Below, piece after piece: positions 10,959 through 22,209 of a stretch of DNA of 64,000 nucleotides. Made by a program: the position numbers and the translations under genes. Below the pieces are notes generated by a model. That model was not told the origin of the DNA and ran no database searches. It saw only the letters and a list, made by a program, of their open reading frames with translations. Source of the stretch: Legionella busanensis (GTDB taxonomy: Bacteria; Pseudomonadota; Gammaproteobacteria; Legionellales; Legionellaceae); the NCBI RefSeq assembly GCF_900461525.1, contig NZ_UGOD01000001.1:3206001-3270000 (forward strand), in the 5' to 3' direction. Within the stretch, counting starts at the first letter, position 1; the number at the start of each line of letters is the position of its first letter.

Positions 10959-13313
10959 TTAGCGCTTAATGGTGATTGCTGCAAATGAATGCCCTAAATC
11001 TAATGTCTCTGGTACTGCATTTACGACCCAGATTGCATCTAAAGCTATCCGCTCGTCGCGTTCAAGTGGCAATGTTATCTCAATATCTCCTTGAGAAACA
11101 GTAGCAACTTTATCTAATTGCAAACGATTAGCAGTTTCTGGGTGAATTCTAATACAAACAGGATCAGCGGCAGCACAATGCTGTAAAGCTTCTGCATTAC
11201 GGACAATGTAATCTGTGCGATATAATGGCCATTCGCCAATTCGAACTAACTGCTGATTTAACACAGGTAAAGATTCAGGATAATAAGGTTGATATTTTAT
11301 CTCACTCATCATATTTACATGTGTTTTAATCTCATCTAATACTTCCTCTGATGAAGTATATTCAAAACCTTCACAATCTAATAAATTTCCTAAAACTCTG
11401 AGTACTTTCCAAGCAGGCCTAGCCTGACCGAAAGGCTTACATACACCTTTAACTGATTGCCAAATATTGTCAATATTAATATAAGTTCCAGACGTTTCAG
11501 TATAAGGCGCTATGGGTAATATGACATTTGCATAATCCTTCATAGAATCATGACTAAACGCTGAGAGCATCACTACAAATTCAGCGCCTAACATTGATTG
11601 ACGAGCGCCATAAGGATTAGCGAAATCAAAACCTGGCTCAAGTCCAAGTAAGAAATAACCTTTGAGCTTATTCTCTAGAGCTTTTTGAATATCAAAACCG
11701 GGATTATCTATTGTTTTACCTGCAGCACTTCGGTGTGGCAGCATACCCGCTAATTGGGCACCTGCAGTATTTGCTCCTGTAGTAAAACGAATTACCTTCA
11801 CATTTGTTAATTGCTCTAAAGCATACACTAATGTTCTTATTAAAGCTGCATGCGGATGATTTTCAGCAGTTGCTCCTAAAACAATAACAGATTGTGGTTG
11901 TTTTAAGCCATTTGCAATTGCTCGTGATTTTTCACTAGGTTCAAGCCCAATTAATAACCGTTGTACTTCTTTTGAAAATTGTGAAATATCAGGTGAAATT
12001 GCCAGTAATAGTTGAGCAATTTGCTGAGGTATTTCTAAAGGAGAGACAATTTCTTTTGTATCTACAACAAAATGGTAATCATAATCAACTGAGTTAATTG
12101 CATAAATTTTTGCACCGTCTCGATAAGCCTTACGAATACGTGTACTAGCTAGAGGTACTTCTCGGTTAATGTTACAACCTATTAAAAGAATATGTGCTTG
12201 TTTTTCTAACTCGGCGTACGTTAATGTATTATTTACGATGATAGGTAAATAATCTTGATCGCTAAAGTCTGTTTGATGAATGCGATGGTCAAGGTTATTA
12301 ACACCCAAAGAGCGCATTAATTTTTGTAATAAATAAAATTCTTCTAATGTTGCAGAAGGTGAGGCAAAAGCAGCGAATTGTTCTGCACCATATTGCTTTA
12401 CAATGCGACTTATCCCTTCAGCTGTAAATTTTAAAGCAGTTGGCCAATCAACTTCTACCCATTGTCCATCTTTTTTAATTAATGGCTGTGCAGCCCGACC
12501 TGGCCCAATTAAACCTAAATAACTAAACCTATCTCTATCGGAAAGCCACATTTCATTAATTTGTTCATTTTCGCGTGGCACAGCCCGCATAAGTTGATTT
12601 CCATTTCGTACATGTAAATGAACATTTGATCCTAAGCAATCATGAGGCGCAACACTATCATACTGCACTAATTCCCAAGGGCGAGCAGTAAAACGATAGG
12701 GCTTAGAAGTTAGAGCGCCTACAGGACATAAATCAATAACATTTCCTGATACTTCTGAAGTCATACTATGATTTATAAAAGTACCAATTTGCGTTTTTTC
12801 ACCACGCCCTAACGTACCAAGTTCACGAACACCCGCTATCTCAGTACCGAAACGCACACATCGAGTACAATGAATACAGCGAGTCATTTCAGTCGCAATT
12901 AAGGTTCCTAAGTCATCATCCACAACTGAGCGCTTGGACTCATCGTATTCAGAATTTGAATAGCCAAAGCCTAATGAAATATCTTGTAGCTCACACTCAC
13001 CGCCTTGATCACAAATAGGACAGTCCAGCGGATGATTAATTAATAAAAATTCCATCACGGCTTTTTGAGAACGAACCGCTTCTTCTGATTTCGTAAACAC
13101 CTTCATACCATCAGTAATTGGTGTAGCACAAGCCGGCACAGGTTTACGACCATTTTCGACTTCAACCAAACACATCCGACAATTTGCAGCTATTGATAAC
13201 TTTTTATGATAGCAAAAACGAGGGATATAAATGCCTGCGTCATCGGCAACCTCTATAATCATTTTACCGTTTTCCGCGTCTAGCGTTTTTCCGTCAATTT
13301 CAATAGTAGCCAT
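10959..13313 (-). CDS. nuoG: NADH-quinone oxidoreductase subunit G
   Basis: This is the large peripheral-arm iron-sulphur subunit, 784 residues. It has an N-terminal 2Fe-2S domain (C34, then NCRMC and PACATP), the His-Cys3 N5 motif (HPLDCPICDQGGEC, about 95-108), the N4 motif CIHCTRCVRFG, then a molybdopterin-oxidoreductase-like domain without cofactor. The extra N7 cluster of E. coli is not supported: at DCLGSN and WLSDRDRF only one of the expected four cysteines remains, as in most complex I enzymes. It is 16 bp after nuoF. Confidence 0.96.
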   Translation of the reverse strand: MATIEIDGKTLDAENGKMIIEVADDAGIYIPRFCYHKKLSIAANCRMCLVEVENGRKPVPACATPITDGMKVFTKSEEAVRSQKAVMEFLLINHPLDCPICDQGGECELQDISLGFGYSNSEYDESKRSVVDDDLGTLIATEMTRCIHCTRCVRFGTEIAGVRELGTLGRGEKTQIGTFINHSMTSEVSGNVIDLCPVGALTSKPYRFTARPWELVQYDSVAPHDCLGSNVHLHVRNGNQLMRAVPRENEQINEMWLSDRDRFSYLGLIGPGRAAQPLIKKDGQWVEVDWPTALKFTAEGISRIVKQYGAEQFAAFASPSATLEEFYLLQKLMRSLGVNNLDHRIHQTDFSDQDYLPIIVNNTLTYAELEKQAHILLIGCNINREVPLASTRIRKAYRDGAKIYAINSVDYDYHFVVDTKEIVSPLEIPQQIAQLLLAISPDISQFSKEVQRLLIGLEPSEKSRAIANGLKQPQSVIVLGATAENHPHAALIRTLVYALEQLTNVKVIRFTTGANTAGAQLAGMLPHRSAAGKTIDNPGFDIQKALENKLKGYFLLGLEPGFDFANPYGARQSMLGAEFVVMLSAFSHDSMKDYANVILPIAPYTETSGTYINIDNIWQSVKGVCKPFGQARPAWKVLRVLGNLLDCEGFEYTSSEEVLDEIKTHVNMMSEIKYQPYYPESLPVLNQQLVRIGEWPLYRTDYIVRNAEALQHCAAADPVCIRIHPETANRLQLDKVATVSQGDIEITLPLERDERIALDAIWVVNAVPETLDLGHSFAAITIKR

Positions 13314-13329
13314 TTTTAAACCTTATCAA

Positions 13330-14607
13330 TTATGCCGCAATCATTGAGCGCTTATGCTTGATGAAATAATCAAATTCATGATAGAAGTGTTTCACAAAGC
13401 TTTGCACAGGCCAAGCTGCTGCTTCTCCTAGTGCACAAATCGTACGGCCTTCAATCTTATTAGCAACATCAACTAATTTCTCAATATCTCCAGGCTCACC
13501 ATGACCATGCCGGATACGATGAATTAAGCGTACCATCCAACCCGTACCCTCACGACAAGGCGTACATTGGCCACAGGATTCATCCATATAAAACTCAGAA
13601 ATTCGATAAAGGGCATCAACCATGCAGGTTGTTTCATCCATAATAATTACGGCACCTGATCCTAATCCTGAACCTGCTTTTTGAATACTGTCATAATCCA
13701 TATCGAGCTGCATCATAACATCACCTGGTAATACTTTCATGGATGTTCCACCAGGAATAACAGCTTTGATACGATTATTATTAAGCATGCCACCAGCTAG
13801 CTCTAATAAATCTTTGAACGGCGTGCCAAGTGGAATTTCAAAATTTCCAGGCTTATTGACATGACCACTAACACTAAAGCACTTAGTACCACCATTATTG
13901 GGCTTACCTAATTTTAAAAACCAGTCACCACCTTTTTCTAAAATAACCGGCACAGAAGCAAAAGTTTCAGTATTATTAATTGTTGTAGGTTTACCATATA
14001 ACCCATAATTAGCAGGAAAAGGTGGCTTGAATCGGGGCATGCCTTTGCGGCCTTCAAGTGAGTTTAATAAAGCGGTTTCTTCTCCACATATATAAGCGCC
14101 AGCACCTAGATGGCTATACAAATCAAAGTCAATGCCACTACCAAGGATATTTTTGCCTAGTAATCCTGCATTATAGGCTTCTTTTAAAGCTTGCTCACAA
14201 TGTTGAAATGGCAGCCAAAACTCGCCCCGAATATAATTATAACCAACTGTTGCACCCATAACATAACCAGCGATAGCCATGCCTTCTATTAATTGATGGG
14301 GATTATAAGTCAGAATATCTCTATCTTTGCAGGTACCCGGTTCACCCTCATCTGAATTACAAACAACATATTTTTGTACAGGTGCATTACGATTCATAAA
14401 GCTCCATTTAAGCCCAGTTGGGAATCCTGCACCACCTCTTCCCCGTAGGGCAGAAGTTTTTAGCTCATCAATAATTTGCTGAGGCGGCGTCTGTTCAGCT
14501 AAAATACGTCGCCATGAACTATATCCGCCTAAACTTTCGTAAGACTTTAATGTCCACGGTTCTTTAAGATGAAGCGTTCGGTAACACACTTGATTTAGTT
14601 GAATCAT
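13330..14607 (-). CDS. nuoF: NADH-quinone oxidoreductase subunit F
   Basis: This is the NADH-binding, FMN-containing subunit of complex I and the entry point of electrons. Signatures are [13 protein letters not shown] (NADH/FMN loop), [19 protein letters not shown], and the N3 cluster motif [16 protein letters not shown] with a fourth Cys in TICALGEAA. The frame can open at a GTG (14625) overlapping the nuoE stop. The ATG at 14607 has GAGG 10 nt upstream and gives [15 protein letters not shown] prefer it (425 residues), but the GTG is possible. Confidence 0.94.
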   Translation of the reverse strand: MIQLNQVCYRTLHLKEPWTLKSYESLGGYSSWRRILAEQTPPQQIIDELKTSALRGRGGAGFPTGLKWSFMNRNAPVQKYVVCNSDEGEPGTCKDRDILTYNPHQLIEGMAIAGYVMGATVGYNYIRGEFWLPFQHCEQALKEAYNAGLLGKNILGSGIDFDLYSHLGAGAYICGEETALLNSLEGRKGMPRFKPPFPANYGLYGKPTTINNTETFASVPVILEKGGDWFLKLGKPNNGGTKCFSVSGHVNKPGNFEIPLGTPFKDLLELAGGMLNNNRIKAVIPGGTSMKVLPGDVMMQLDMDYDSIQKAGSGLGSGAVIIMDETTCMVDALYRISEFYMDESCGQCTPCREGTGWMVRLIHRIRHGHGEPGDIEKLVDVANKIEGRTICALGEAAAWPVQSFVKHFYHEFDYFIKHKRSMIAA

Positions 14608-14621
14608 TGCTACGACCTCAC

Positions 14622-15125
14622 TCACGAATATTGTTCTAAAACTTGATCAATTTTATCTTTGGTCAAGTTTTCGTGATAATCCTTGTTCACTTGCATCATA
14701 GGGGCATTGATACATGCACCTAAACACTCGACTGAACGAATAGTAAAACGCCCATCAGCTGTAACTTGACCTAGATTTACCCCAAGTTTTTGCTGTAAAT
14801 AGTCAACTACTTCTGCTGAACCTCGTAATTGGCATGAAATATTGGTACATACATTGACTATATTTCTAGCTGTAGGTTTATGCTCATACATTGTATAGAA
14901 AGTTGATACTTCATATACAGCAATTGCAGGCATATCTAAATAATCAGCAACAGCGTCCATTAATTCAGACGTTAAATAACCATATTGATCTTGTACAATA
15001 TGTAAGGCACTCATAACCGCAGATTGTTTTTGATCTGGAGGATATTTTGCTATCCAACTATCAATTTCTGCTATTCGCTCAGGCGTTAAAAATTGACAAA
15101 GTAGTTTTGCTGAATTCTGAGACAT
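14622..15125 (-). CDS. nuoE: NADH-quinone oxidoreductase subunit E
   Basis: This is the thioredoxin-fold subunit with the 2Fe-2S cluster N1a, partner of NuoF. The 167 residues include the ligand pairs CTNISC and CLGACINAP in the C-terminal half. The N-terminal helical part ([14 protein letters not shown]) is also typical. About 250 bp of non-coding sequence separates it from nuoD, which is unusual inside a nuo operon; it may have its own promoter there, though I could not identify one. Confidence 0.96.
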   Translation of the reverse strand: MSQNSAKLLCQFLTPERIAEIDSWIAKYPPDQKQSAVMSALHIVQDQYGYLTSELMDAVADYLDMPAIAVYEVSTFYTMYEHKPTARNIVNVCTNISCQLRGSAEVVDYLQQKLGVNLGQVTADGRFTIRSVECLGACINAPMMQVNKDYHENLTKDKIDQVLEQYS

Positions 15126-15375
15126 ATTTTAACCTTAAAAATATTTAACCTTGCAATTGACGAACAGCCAATATAAAACACTACAGTTAATTTTCAGTTT
15201 CTTTATTATTGAACAAATCCTAGCGCTAAAACGTAATGCAATTCTTTATAGTTATATTTCAAGAATGTAGTAGCTTTGAGTACGTGCCAAATTAATTATT
15301 TTTAATAATTTATTATTAACTTGGAAGCTAGTTTTGTCGCTTTAATTCTAAGTTTAAAATAGACCCGTATATTAA

Positions 15376-16629
15376 TTACCGGTCTATCTCCCCAAATACA
15401 ATATCTTGACTTGCCAAAATTGCCACACCATCTGCTAACATATGGCCTTTAACCATTTCATCATAACTTGATAAATGAGCAAAACCTGGCGCACGAATTT
15501 TTATTCTATAAGGCTTATTCGCCCCATCTGATACCAAATAGATACCAAACTCGCCTTTGGGCGCTTCCACAGCTGCATAAACTTCACCTCGTGGCAAACA
15601 AAAACCTTCGGTAAAAAGTTTAAAATGATGAATTAAGGCTTCCATATCATGTTTCATCTCAGCGCGTTTTGGCGATGTTATCTTATGATCATTAATTCTT
15701 ACAGGCCCGGGATTTGCTTTCAGCCATTCTATGCATTGACGAATAATACGATTAGATTGACGCATTTCTTCTACGCGAACTAAATATCTATCATAGCAAT
15801 CGCCTGTTTTTCCTACTGGAATATCAAACTCCATTTGATCATAAGCAGCATAAGGCTGCTTCTTACGTAAATCCCACGCAATACCTGATGCACGTAGCAT
15901 TGGGCCTGTAAAACCCCATTGCAACGCATCCTCTGGTGAAACAACGCCTATATCAACTGTACGTTGTTTCCAGATGCGATTATCAGTAAGGAGCGTTTCA
16001 TATTCATCTACTCGCTTAGGGAAGCGCTCTGTGAAGGCCCAGAGAAAATCTAGTAAACTGCCTTCTCTATCCTGATTCATTTTGTCCACTTCTCGATCAT
16101 TATGCCAGCGAGAAGGTTTATATTTTGGCATACTATCAGGTAAGTCCCGAGCAACGCCACCTGGACGATAATATTTAGCATGCATACGTGCCCCTGATAC
16201 GGCCTCATAACAGTCAAATAAATCTTCTCGCTCACGAAAACAATATAAAAAAACTGTCATTGCACCAATATCAAGCGCATTAGCACCCACCCAAAGCAAA
16301 TGATTTAATATACGTGTTACTTCGTCATACATTGTGCGAATGTACTTAGCACGAATGGGTGGCTCAATCCCTAGAAGTTTTTCAATTGCTAAAATATAAC
16401 CATGTTCATTACACATCATGGATACATAATCAAGGCGATCCATATAACCAATATTTTGAAGGTACGGTTTGGTTTCGGCCAATTTTTCGGTGGCACGATG
16501 TAATAAACCGATATGAGGATCAGCTCTTACTATCGTTTCGCCTTCAAGCTCTAATACTAATCGTAGAACGCCATGTGCAGCCGGATGTTGTGGTCCAAAA
16601 TTGAGTGTATAATTTTTAAGTTCAATCAT
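15376..16629 (-). CDS. nuoD: NADH-quinone oxidoreductase subunit D
   Basis: This 49-kDa-type subunit forms the quinone-reduction site with NuoB. The 417 residues are normal length for an unfused NuoD. Signatures include [21 protein letters not shown] at the N-terminus (His pair near the quinone), the ELxR-like helix regions, and the C-terminal end DIVFGEIDR. It starts inside the last codons of nuoC (8-bp overlap), so translation is coupled. NuoC and NuoD are separate proteins here, unlike the E. coli NuoCD fusion. Confidence 0.97.
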   Translation of the reverse strand: MIELKNYTLNFGPQHPAAHGVLRLVLELEGETIVRADPHIGLLHRATEKLAETKPYLQNIGYMDRLDYVSMMCNEHGYILAIEKLLGIEPPIRAKYIRTMYDEVTRILNHLLWVGANALDIGAMTVFLYCFREREDLFDCYEAVSGARMHAKYYRPGGVARDLPDSMPKYKPSRWHNDREVDKMNQDREGSLLDFLWAFTERFPKRVDEYETLLTDNRIWKQRTVDIGVVSPEDALQWGFTGPMLRASGIAWDLRKKQPYAAYDQMEFDIPVGKTGDCYDRYLVRVEEMRQSNRIIRQCIEWLKANPGPVRINDHKITSPKRAEMKHDMEALIHHFKLFTEGFCLPRGEVYAAVEAPKGEFGIYLVSDGANKPYRIKIRAPGFAHLSSYDEMVKGHMLADGVAILASQDIVFGEIDR

Positions 16630-17305
16630 TAACCACCCCTTTTACATCAAAATAGCGATTATCATTACGTATTACTTTAGGAACAAGGACACGAGGCTCT
16701 AAATCCACTGGCTCATAAATTACTTTTTGGGTAGCAGCATCATAACGCATCTGCACATGGCCACTTAGTGGAAAATCCTTTCTAAAAGGATGACCAATAA
16801 AACCATAATCAGTAAGAAGACGTCTTAAATCTGGATGATTTTCAAATAAAATACCATATAAATCATAAGCCTCACGCTCAAACCAATTTGCACCTTTCCA
16901 TAAGTCATGTACGGATGGAACAATTAAATGATGTTCCTCTACAAAGGTTTTAACTCGAATGCGATGATTAAGCTTTGTCGACAATAAATGATAAACTACA
17001 GCAAATCGAGGTTTATCCATTATATAGGCTCTGGACTCATGTCGCTCAACGCCCCGCGAAAAACCATACTCTGTTGCTTCTTGGGTTTCCCAATCATATA
17101 AACCATAATGTAGATAATCTACGCCACAAAGATCCATAAGCTGATCGCAAGCAAATAATTCATTGGTTTTTAGGGCATTTAAAACGAATTTGAGATTAGC
17201 TATCTCAACGTCTAATGTAATTTCACCAAACTCAGTATTAACTAAGGCTAATTTGCCATTTAATTCTTTTTTAATACTTTCCGTTAAAGCTGCTAATTTT
17301 GTCAT
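16622..17305 (-). CDS. nuoC: NADH-quinone oxidoreductase subunit C
   Basis: This is the 30-kDa-type peripheral subunit. The 227 residues carry the family signature around ERxxxDxxGxxFxxHPDLRR (seen as [20 protein letters not shown]), followed by the [14 protein letters not shown] segment. It is encoded separately from NuoD, with an 8-bp overlap, and lies 19 bp after nuoB. Confidence 0.97.
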   Translation of the reverse strand: MTKLAALTESIKKELNGKLALVNTEFGEITLDVEIANLKFVLNALKTNELFACDQLMDLCGVDYLHYGLYDWETQEATEYGFSRGVERHESRAYIMDKPRFAVVYHLLSTKLNHRIRVKTFVEEHHLIVPSVHDLWKGANWFEREAYDLYGILFENHPDLRRLLTDYGFIGHPFRKDFPLSGHVQMRYDAATQKVIYEPVDLEPRVLVPKVIRNDNRYFDVKGVVND

Positions 17306-17324
17306 CTGATTTTACTGTCCTAAT

Positions 17325-17801
17325 CTAAACTTCAATCACAGATTTATGCTTAATTTTGTTCTGAAGCTGGATTATGCCATATAAAAGCGCTTCAGCTGTA
17401 GGAGGACAGCCAGGCACATATACATCTACAGGTACAATCCGATCACAACCACGGACCACTGAATAAGAATAATGATAATAGCCACCACCATTAGCACAAG
17501 AGCCCATCGAAACAACCCATCTGGGTTCTGGCATCTGATCATAAACTTTACGTAACGCAGGTGCCATTTTATTGCATAGCGTTCCTGCAACGATCATCAC
17601 ATCAGATTGCCGGGGACTAGGCCTAAAAATGATGCCAAAGCGATCTAAATCATAACGAGAAGCGCCAACGTGCATCATTTCAACAGCACAACATGCTAAA
17701 CCAAACGTCATTGGCCACATTGAACCACTACGCGCCCACCCTACTAATTGGTCAATTGAGGTAGTGATAAAGCCTTTTTTTTGCAATTCTGCAACCGCCA
17801 T
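17325..17801 (-). CDS. nuoB: NADH-quinone oxidoreductase subunit B
   Basis: This subunit holds cluster N2, the last iron-sulphur cluster before quinone. The 158 residues show all ligand motifs: [11 protein letters not shown] (tandem Cys), MGSCANGGG and [16 protein letters not shown] gap of 184 bp separates it from nuoA, larger than the other spacings in the operon except nuoD-nuoE. Confidence 0.97.
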   Translation of the reverse strand: MAVAELQKKGFITTSIDQLVGWARSGSMWPMTFGLACCAVEMMHVGASRYDLDRFGIIFRPSPRQSDVMIVAGTLCNKMAPALRKVYDQMPEPRWVVSMGSCANGGGYYHYSYSVVRGCDRIVPVDVYVPGCPPTAEALLYGIIQLQNKIKHKSVIEV

Positions 17802-17985
17802 AGAAGCCTCTAGAAAAATCTTATTCCGTAACTATGCTCACTCTAAAAATATGGGTTTCGAAGCCAGCTCATTTAGTTTTAAACTATGCTTTACTTGCAT
17901 AAATGTTGCAGTTTATAAGCAATTAAAAGAGGATGCAAATACAGTTAACTAAGTATAAAGCCAAAGAAACGATTTCGAAAGGTGT

Positions 17986-18342
17986 CTATTCCCACTCAAG
18001 AGCACCCCGCTTCCATTCATATATAAAGCCTATTACCAATAAGCCTAAGAAAATCATCATTGCCGCAAAACCAAACCAGCCAATCTTTCTTAAGACTAAA
18101 GCCCAAGGAAAGAAGAAAGCTGTTTCTAAGTCAAATATAATAAATAGTATAGCAACTAAATAAAATCTTACATCAAAAGGAATGTGGGAACTCTCAAAAG
18201 CATTGAATCCACATTCGTAAGGAGCATTTTTAGCTGAGTCTGGAGCATGCTTAGAAAGCAAAGCCCCAGCTGAAAATAAGGCTACGCCTAGACCTATGGC
18301 GATAACAATAAAAACAAGTACTGGCAAATATTGTGATAGCAT
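17986..18342 (-). CDS. nuoA: NADH-quinone oxidoreductase subunit A
   Basis: This is a small complex I membrane subunit (118 residues, three helices). The loop [24 protein letters not shown], read in two parts, carries the conserved Cys loop near the quinone cavity, and [15 protein letters not shown] is the acidic second helix. It is the first gene of nuoA-N and lies 20 bp after the tRNA-Leu gene on the same strand. Confidence 0.96.
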   Translation of the reverse strand: MLSQYLPVLVFIVIAIGLGVALFSAGALLSKHAPDSAKNAPYECGFNAFESSHIPFDVRFYLVAILFIIFDLETAFFFPWALVLRKIGWFGFAAMMIFLGLLVIGFIYEWKRGALEWE

Positions 18343-18362
18343 AGTTTCATTTCGCTTAAGAT

Positions 18363-18448
18363 TGGTGCCGAAGGCCGGACTCGAACCGGCACAGCTTTAC
18401 GCCACCGCCCCCTCAAGACGGCGTGTCTACCAATTCCACCACTTCGGC
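18363..18448 (-). tRNA. leuU: tRNA-Leu (GAG anticodon)
   Basis: This 86-nt class II tRNA with encoded CCA starts GCCGAAGTGGTGGAATTGG and has the anticodon loop CTTGAGG (GAG), a long variable arm and the T-arm GGTTCGAGTCC. It closely resembles E. coli leuU. It begins 6 bp after the secG stop codon, as in the E. coli secG-leuU arrangement, so it is probably processed from the secG transcript. Confidence 0.97.
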
Positions 18449-18454
18449 AAATAA

Positions 18455-18781
18455 TTATTGTTTTCCTTTGCTGCTATCAACCGGTACAGGAATTTTAGTC
18501 TCCGGTACACTGGTTTGTTGAGGTATTGCTTGTTGCGTCGCTTTTTGATATTGCGTTGAAACAAGGTAAGATAAAGTCAAACTTGTTATGAAAAAAGTCA
18601 GCGCCAATCCACCTGTCAATTTAAACAAAAAGCTACCAGTTCCTTGGCTTCCAAAAACAGTATTTGAGGCCCCTGATCCAAAGGCTGCACCTATATCGGC
18701 ACCTTTACCATGTTGTATGAGTACAAGGCCAATTAAAGCAATTGCTACTAATACGTGAATCATTAAAATTAGCTGATACAT
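18455..18781 (-). CDS. secG: Protein-export membrane protein SecG
   Basis: This is the small accessory subunit of the SecYEG translocon in the inner membrane. The 108 residues have two membrane helices (about 1-25 and 52-75), joined by the Gly-rich loop [19 protein letters not shown] that is the SecG signature. The Pro/Gln-rich C-terminal tail is variable in the family. Its start overlaps the tpiA stop by 13 bp. Confidence 0.95.
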   Translation of the reverse strand: MYQLILMIHVLVAIALIGLVLIQHGKGADIGAAFGSGASNTVFGSQGTGSFLFKLTGGLALTFFITSLTLSYLVSTQYQKATQQAIPQQTSVPETKIPVPVDSSKGKQ

Positions 18782-19518
18782 TTAATAATTTCCACAAACT
18801 GCTGTGCATTAAGGGATGCACCGCCAATCAATCCACCATCAACATCAGGCATTGCAAATAACGCTTTTGCATTTTTTTCATTAACACTTCCGCCGTATAA
18901 CAGAGGAACTGTATTTGCATCATCTTTGCTAAATTCAGCAATAATGGACCTGATAGTCAAATGTGCCATTTGAACTTGTTCAGGAGAAGCAGTATGGCCT
19001 GTGCCTATGGCCCAAACAGGTTCATACGCAACAACACAATGGCTAAAAGCATGTCTATTATTTATTGCTATTGCTTGTAACTGGGTAGCTAATACTTGCT
19101 CTGTTTTACCCTCGTCACGCTCTTTTAGCGTTTCTCCCACACACAAGACCGGTATCATACCATGATCTTTAACATGGTGGAATTTATCTGCAATAAATTT
19201 TTCATCTTCACCAAATAAAACTCGCCGTTCAGAATGCCCTACTAAAACATACTCACAAGCATAGTCTTTCAACATTGGCCCAGATAACTCACCTGTATAG
19301 GCTCCTGCATCTTTTGGGTATACATTTTGTGCACCCCATTTAATATTACTTTTACTTAAAGTACTATTTATTACAGGTAAATAAATAGCCGGAGGTATAA
19401 CAATACACTCTGTAGCTAATGGATTTGGTAATAGCTCTACTAAGTCACGTAGTAGCGACTCAATTGACGCTAATTGGCCATTCATTTTCCAATTACCAGC
19501 TACAATTTTTTTCCTCAT
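18769..19518 (-). CDS. tpiA: Triosephosphate isomerase
   Basis: This glycolytic enzyme interconverts dihydroxyacetone phosphate and glyceraldehyde 3-phosphate. The 249 residues form a TIM barrel. GNWKMNG (about 7-13) has the substrate-binding Asn and Lys, GHSERR (about 94-99) the catalytic His, [11 protein letters not shown] (about 163-173) the catalytic Glu and flexible loop, and GGSVNEKNA and GGASL bind phosphate. GGAG lies 5 nt before ATG. A good promoter is seen upstream. Confidence 0.97.
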   Translation of the reverse strand: MRKKIVAGNWKMNGQLASIESLLRDLVELLPNPLATECIVIPPAIYLPVINSTLSKSNIKWGAQNVYPKDAGAYTGELSGPMLKDYACEYVLVGHSERRVLFGEDEKFIADKFHHVKDHGMIPVLCVGETLKERDEGKTEQVLATQLQAIAINNRHAFSHCVVAYEPVWAIGTGHTASPEQVQMAHLTIRSIIAEFSKDDANTVPLLYGGSVNEKNAKALFAMPDVDGGLIGGASLNAQQFVEIIKCIS

Positions 19519-19543
19519 TTATACTCCATAATAAACGGCCGCA

Positions 19544-19573
19544 AATATACCTTAAAGATTAAGCATGCGTCAA
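19544..19573 (-). promoter_or_regulatory. Probable sigma-70 promoter for tpiA-secG-leuU
   Basis: On the minus strand TTGACG (19568-19573) lies 18 bp from TATATT (19544-19549), about 26 bp before the tpiA start. It is the only promoter I see between glmM and nuoA and may drive tpiA, secG, the leucine tRNA and part of the nuo transcription. Confidence 0.6.
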
Positions 19574-19809
19574 TCATATGATTTGTATAATACATAAATT
19601 AAATTCACCTGTATTTTAAGAAAATAAGAAATTAAAAGTGAGATAAATAGTTAAGCTTTAAATAGTAAATTTTTAGCGAAGGAAAGTTATAGCAATAATG
19701 AATTTATATTAAAAATGTATTTTAGGCTACTAAAAGCGAATATTAGAAAGTACTGAAGTAACTATTCTTGCAGTAGCCCATTAATTATTAATACTCAATT
19801 TAATAGCTA

Positions 19810-21156
19810 TTAATTATCTAAATCGATTTGCATAATATTATCTCTTAATTGCTCGGCATAATTCGTTACCAGTTCTTTATCTTCACCTTCAACCATTACC
19901 CTTAATAAGGGCTCTGTGCCCGAAGGGCGTAAGAGTACTCGGCCTTTTTGCTCCAGTTTTTCCGTCAACGTATCAACTAAATCGACCACTTGTTTATTTT
20001 TTGCTAGAGTTAACGCATTAGGTGTTTTAATGTTTAAAAGCACTTGTGGGTATAATTCAATTCCCTGTGTAAGTTCTTCTAATGTTTTACCGTGCATAAT
20101 CATACAAGCTAAAACTTGTAATGCAGCAATAATACCATCTCCTGTCGTCGTCTTATCCAAGCATACAATATGACCTGAAGATTCACCGCCGATCTGCCAC
20201 TTCATATCTCTAAGTGTTTCTAAAACATAACGATCGCCAACGTTAACACGCTTAAAAGGAATATCTAGAGCAGATATAGCCCTTTCTAAGCCATAATTAC
20301 TCATTAGGGTGCCAACCACACCACCTTGTAGTACGCCTCGCTGTTGTCTATCCCGAGCTAAAATATATAAAATTTGATCACCATCAACTACGTTTCCGAC
20401 AGCATCAATTAAAATGACCCTATCTCCGTCACCATCAAGAGCGATACCTAAATCAGCGCCATGGTGTAAAACTTGTTGTCTTAGTTCAGCCGGCGCAGTT
20501 GAACCACATCGCTGATTAATATTAAGCCCGTCAGGTTCGTTATAAATAGCAATCACCTCAGCGCCTAATTCATTAAAAACATTAGGCGCAATATGATAAG
20601 TGGCACCATTAGCGCAATCGACTACGAGCTTAATGCCAGTTAAACGTGTTAGTGAAGATATGGATGACTTACAAAATTCAATATAACGTCCCGGCGCGTC
20701 ACTAATACGTTTTGCTTTACCTAATTGACTAGAAGAAACAATTTCTAATGGCTTATCTATTTCTTCTTCAATAGCCTGCTCGATATGGTCAGGTAATTTA
20801 CTGCCATCTGCTGAGAAAAATTTAATACCATTATCTTCATATAAATTATGTGATGCACTAATAACAATACCTGCATCAGCTCGCAAGGTTTGAGTTAAAT
20901 AAGCTACAGCTGGTGTAGGCATAGGGCCTAATAAATTAACATCTACTCCGGCAGCTGATAAACCAGCTTCTAAAGCAGACTCCAGCATATAGCCTGAAAT
21001 ACGCGTATCTTTACCAATAATGATTTTATTGCGATAACCATTTGAAAGTATACGGCCTACAGCCCAGCCTAATTTTAATACGAATTCAGGATTAATATTT
21101 GATATCCCTACTTGCCCACGAATACCATCGGTACCAAAATATTTACGTTGGCTCAT
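19810..21156 (-). CDS. glmM: Phosphoglucosamine mutase
   Basis: GlmM converts glucosamine-6-phosphate to glucosamine-1-phosphate for UDP-GlcNAc, peptidoglycan and LPS synthesis. The 448 residues show the active-site serine loop ISASHN (about 100-105), the metal loop DGDGDR (about 241-246), the sugar loop GGESSGHI and the phosphate-binding [12 protein letters not shown] near the C-terminus. The start overlaps the folP stop by 4 bp (ATGA type), so the two are translationally coupled. Confidence 0.97.
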   Translation of the reverse strand: MSQRKYFGTDGIRGQVGISNINPEFVLKLGWAVGRILSNGYRNKIIIGKDTRISGYMLESALEAGLSAAGVDVNLLGPMPTPAVAYLTQTLRADAGIVISASHNLYEDNGIKFFSADGSKLPDHIEQAIEEEIDKPLEIVSSSQLGKAKRISDAPGRYIEFCKSSISSLTRLTGIKLVVDCANGATYHIAPNVFNELGAEVIAIYNEPDGLNINQRCGSTAPAELRQQVLHHGADLGIALDGDGDRVILIDAVGNVVDGDQILYILARDRQQRGVLQGGVVGTLMSNYGLERAISALDIPFKRVNVGDRYVLETLRDMKWQIGGESSGHIVCLDKTTTGDGIIAALQVLACMIMHGKTLEELTQGIELYPQVLLNIKTPNALTLAKNKQVVDLVDTLTEKLEQKGRVLLRPSGTEPLLRVMVEGEDKELVTNYAEQLRDNIMQIDLDN

Positions 21157-22034
21157 TCCTGCTTACCTTTTAAATTATTATTAACCTGCATAATTGCATT
21201 TAACATAACTAATGCTTGTTTTGTTTCAGTTACATCATGCGTCCTGATTATATTTACACCATTTAAACTGGCAACTATGTTTAAAGTGGTACCCCCAATT
21301 AACCGCTCATCAACATTTTTATTTAAAATAGCTCCTATTGTGCTTTTTCGAGACACACCTAACATGATAGGTAAGTTATGTCGTTTAAATTGGCTTAAAT
21401 CTTTAACTAAACATAAGTTATGCTCAACAGTTTTACTAAAGCCAAAGCCGGGATCAATTATGATATTGTGGCGTTGAATACCCGCTTCTAGACAACGCTC
21501 AATTTCTTTTTGAAAAAATAAATTAACTTCAGCAATAATGTCTTTATAGCTTATTGGTAAAGCTTGCATAGTTTCTGGTATTCCTTTCATATGCATTAAA
21601 CATACAGGAACGTGTAATTTAGCTATTAGATTAAGCGCATCTTTATCTCTTAAAGCTGTTATATCGTTAACTAAATCAGCGCCTACCTCTATAGCTGCTT
21701 GCATAACAGCAGCCTTTGTTGTATCTACAGAAATACAACAGTCTGTTTCATGGCGTAATCGCTTAATAAGGGGAATGACGCGGGCTATTTCTTCATCAAC
21801 ACTAATAGGTTTTGCGCCAGGCCTTGAGGATTCACCTCCAATATCCAAAATATCAACACCCTCAGCCAATAATTTCTGCGCGTGTGTAAAGGCATGCTCT
21901 AAATCTAAATAGCGTCCTCCATCAGAAAAGGAATCAGGTGTTACATTAATGATCCCCATAATCAAAGGCGACTGATACTGATTCGTTTTTAAATTTAATT
22001 GCTGACGCCAGCTACTAAATTGCTGATTATTCAT
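21153..22034 (-). CDS. folP: Dihydropteroate synthase
   Basis: FolP joins p-aminobenzoate to the pterin pyrophosphate in folate synthesis and is the sulfonamide target. The 293 residues begin with the family signature [15 protein letters not shown] (about 26-40). [22 protein letters not shown] and [10 protein letters not shown] follow, all pterin-site segments of the TIM barrel. It is in the ftsH-folP-glmM order common in gammaproteobacteria, but a terminator-like hairpin separates it from ftsH. Confidence 0.97.
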   Translation of the reverse strand: MNNQQFSSWRQQLNLKTNQYQSPLIMGIINVTPDSFSDGGRYLDLEHAFTHAQKLLAEGVDILDIGGESSRPGAKPISVDEEIARVIPLIKRLRHETDCCISVDTTKAAVMQAAIEVGADLVNDITALRDKDALNLIAKLHVPVCLMHMKGIPETMQALPISYKDIIAEVNLFFQKEIERCLEAGIQRHNIIIDPGFGFSKTVEHNLCLVKDLSQFKRHNLPIMLGVSRKSTIGAILNKNVDERLIGGTTLNIVASLNGVNIIRTHDVTETKQALVMLNAIMQVNNNLKGKQE

Positions 22035-22169
22035 TAATAACCTTTATTTGGAATTAGAACTTAAAAGTTAAAAGTCAAACTCATATAAATTGAAGTTTTA
22101 AAAAGTATTAGAATTATTACTAAAACTCTTATACCTCAGAAGTATTTTATAAATTTAATTAAAGGTAAA

Positions 22170-22189
22170 TCTCCGCCTAATGGCGGAGA
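22170..22189 (-). terminator. Hairpin between ftsH and folP (probable terminator/attenuator)
   Basis: A perfect GC-rich 7-bp stem, CTCCGCC/GGCGGAG, is extended by an A-T pair, with a 4-nt loop. It starts about 20 bp after the ftsH stop. On the minus strand it is followed by ATTTACCTTTAA, not a clean T-run, so it may only partly terminate ftsH transcripts. Confidence 0.55.
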
Positions 22190-22209
22190 AAATCTTAAAG
22201 AAAGATCAA

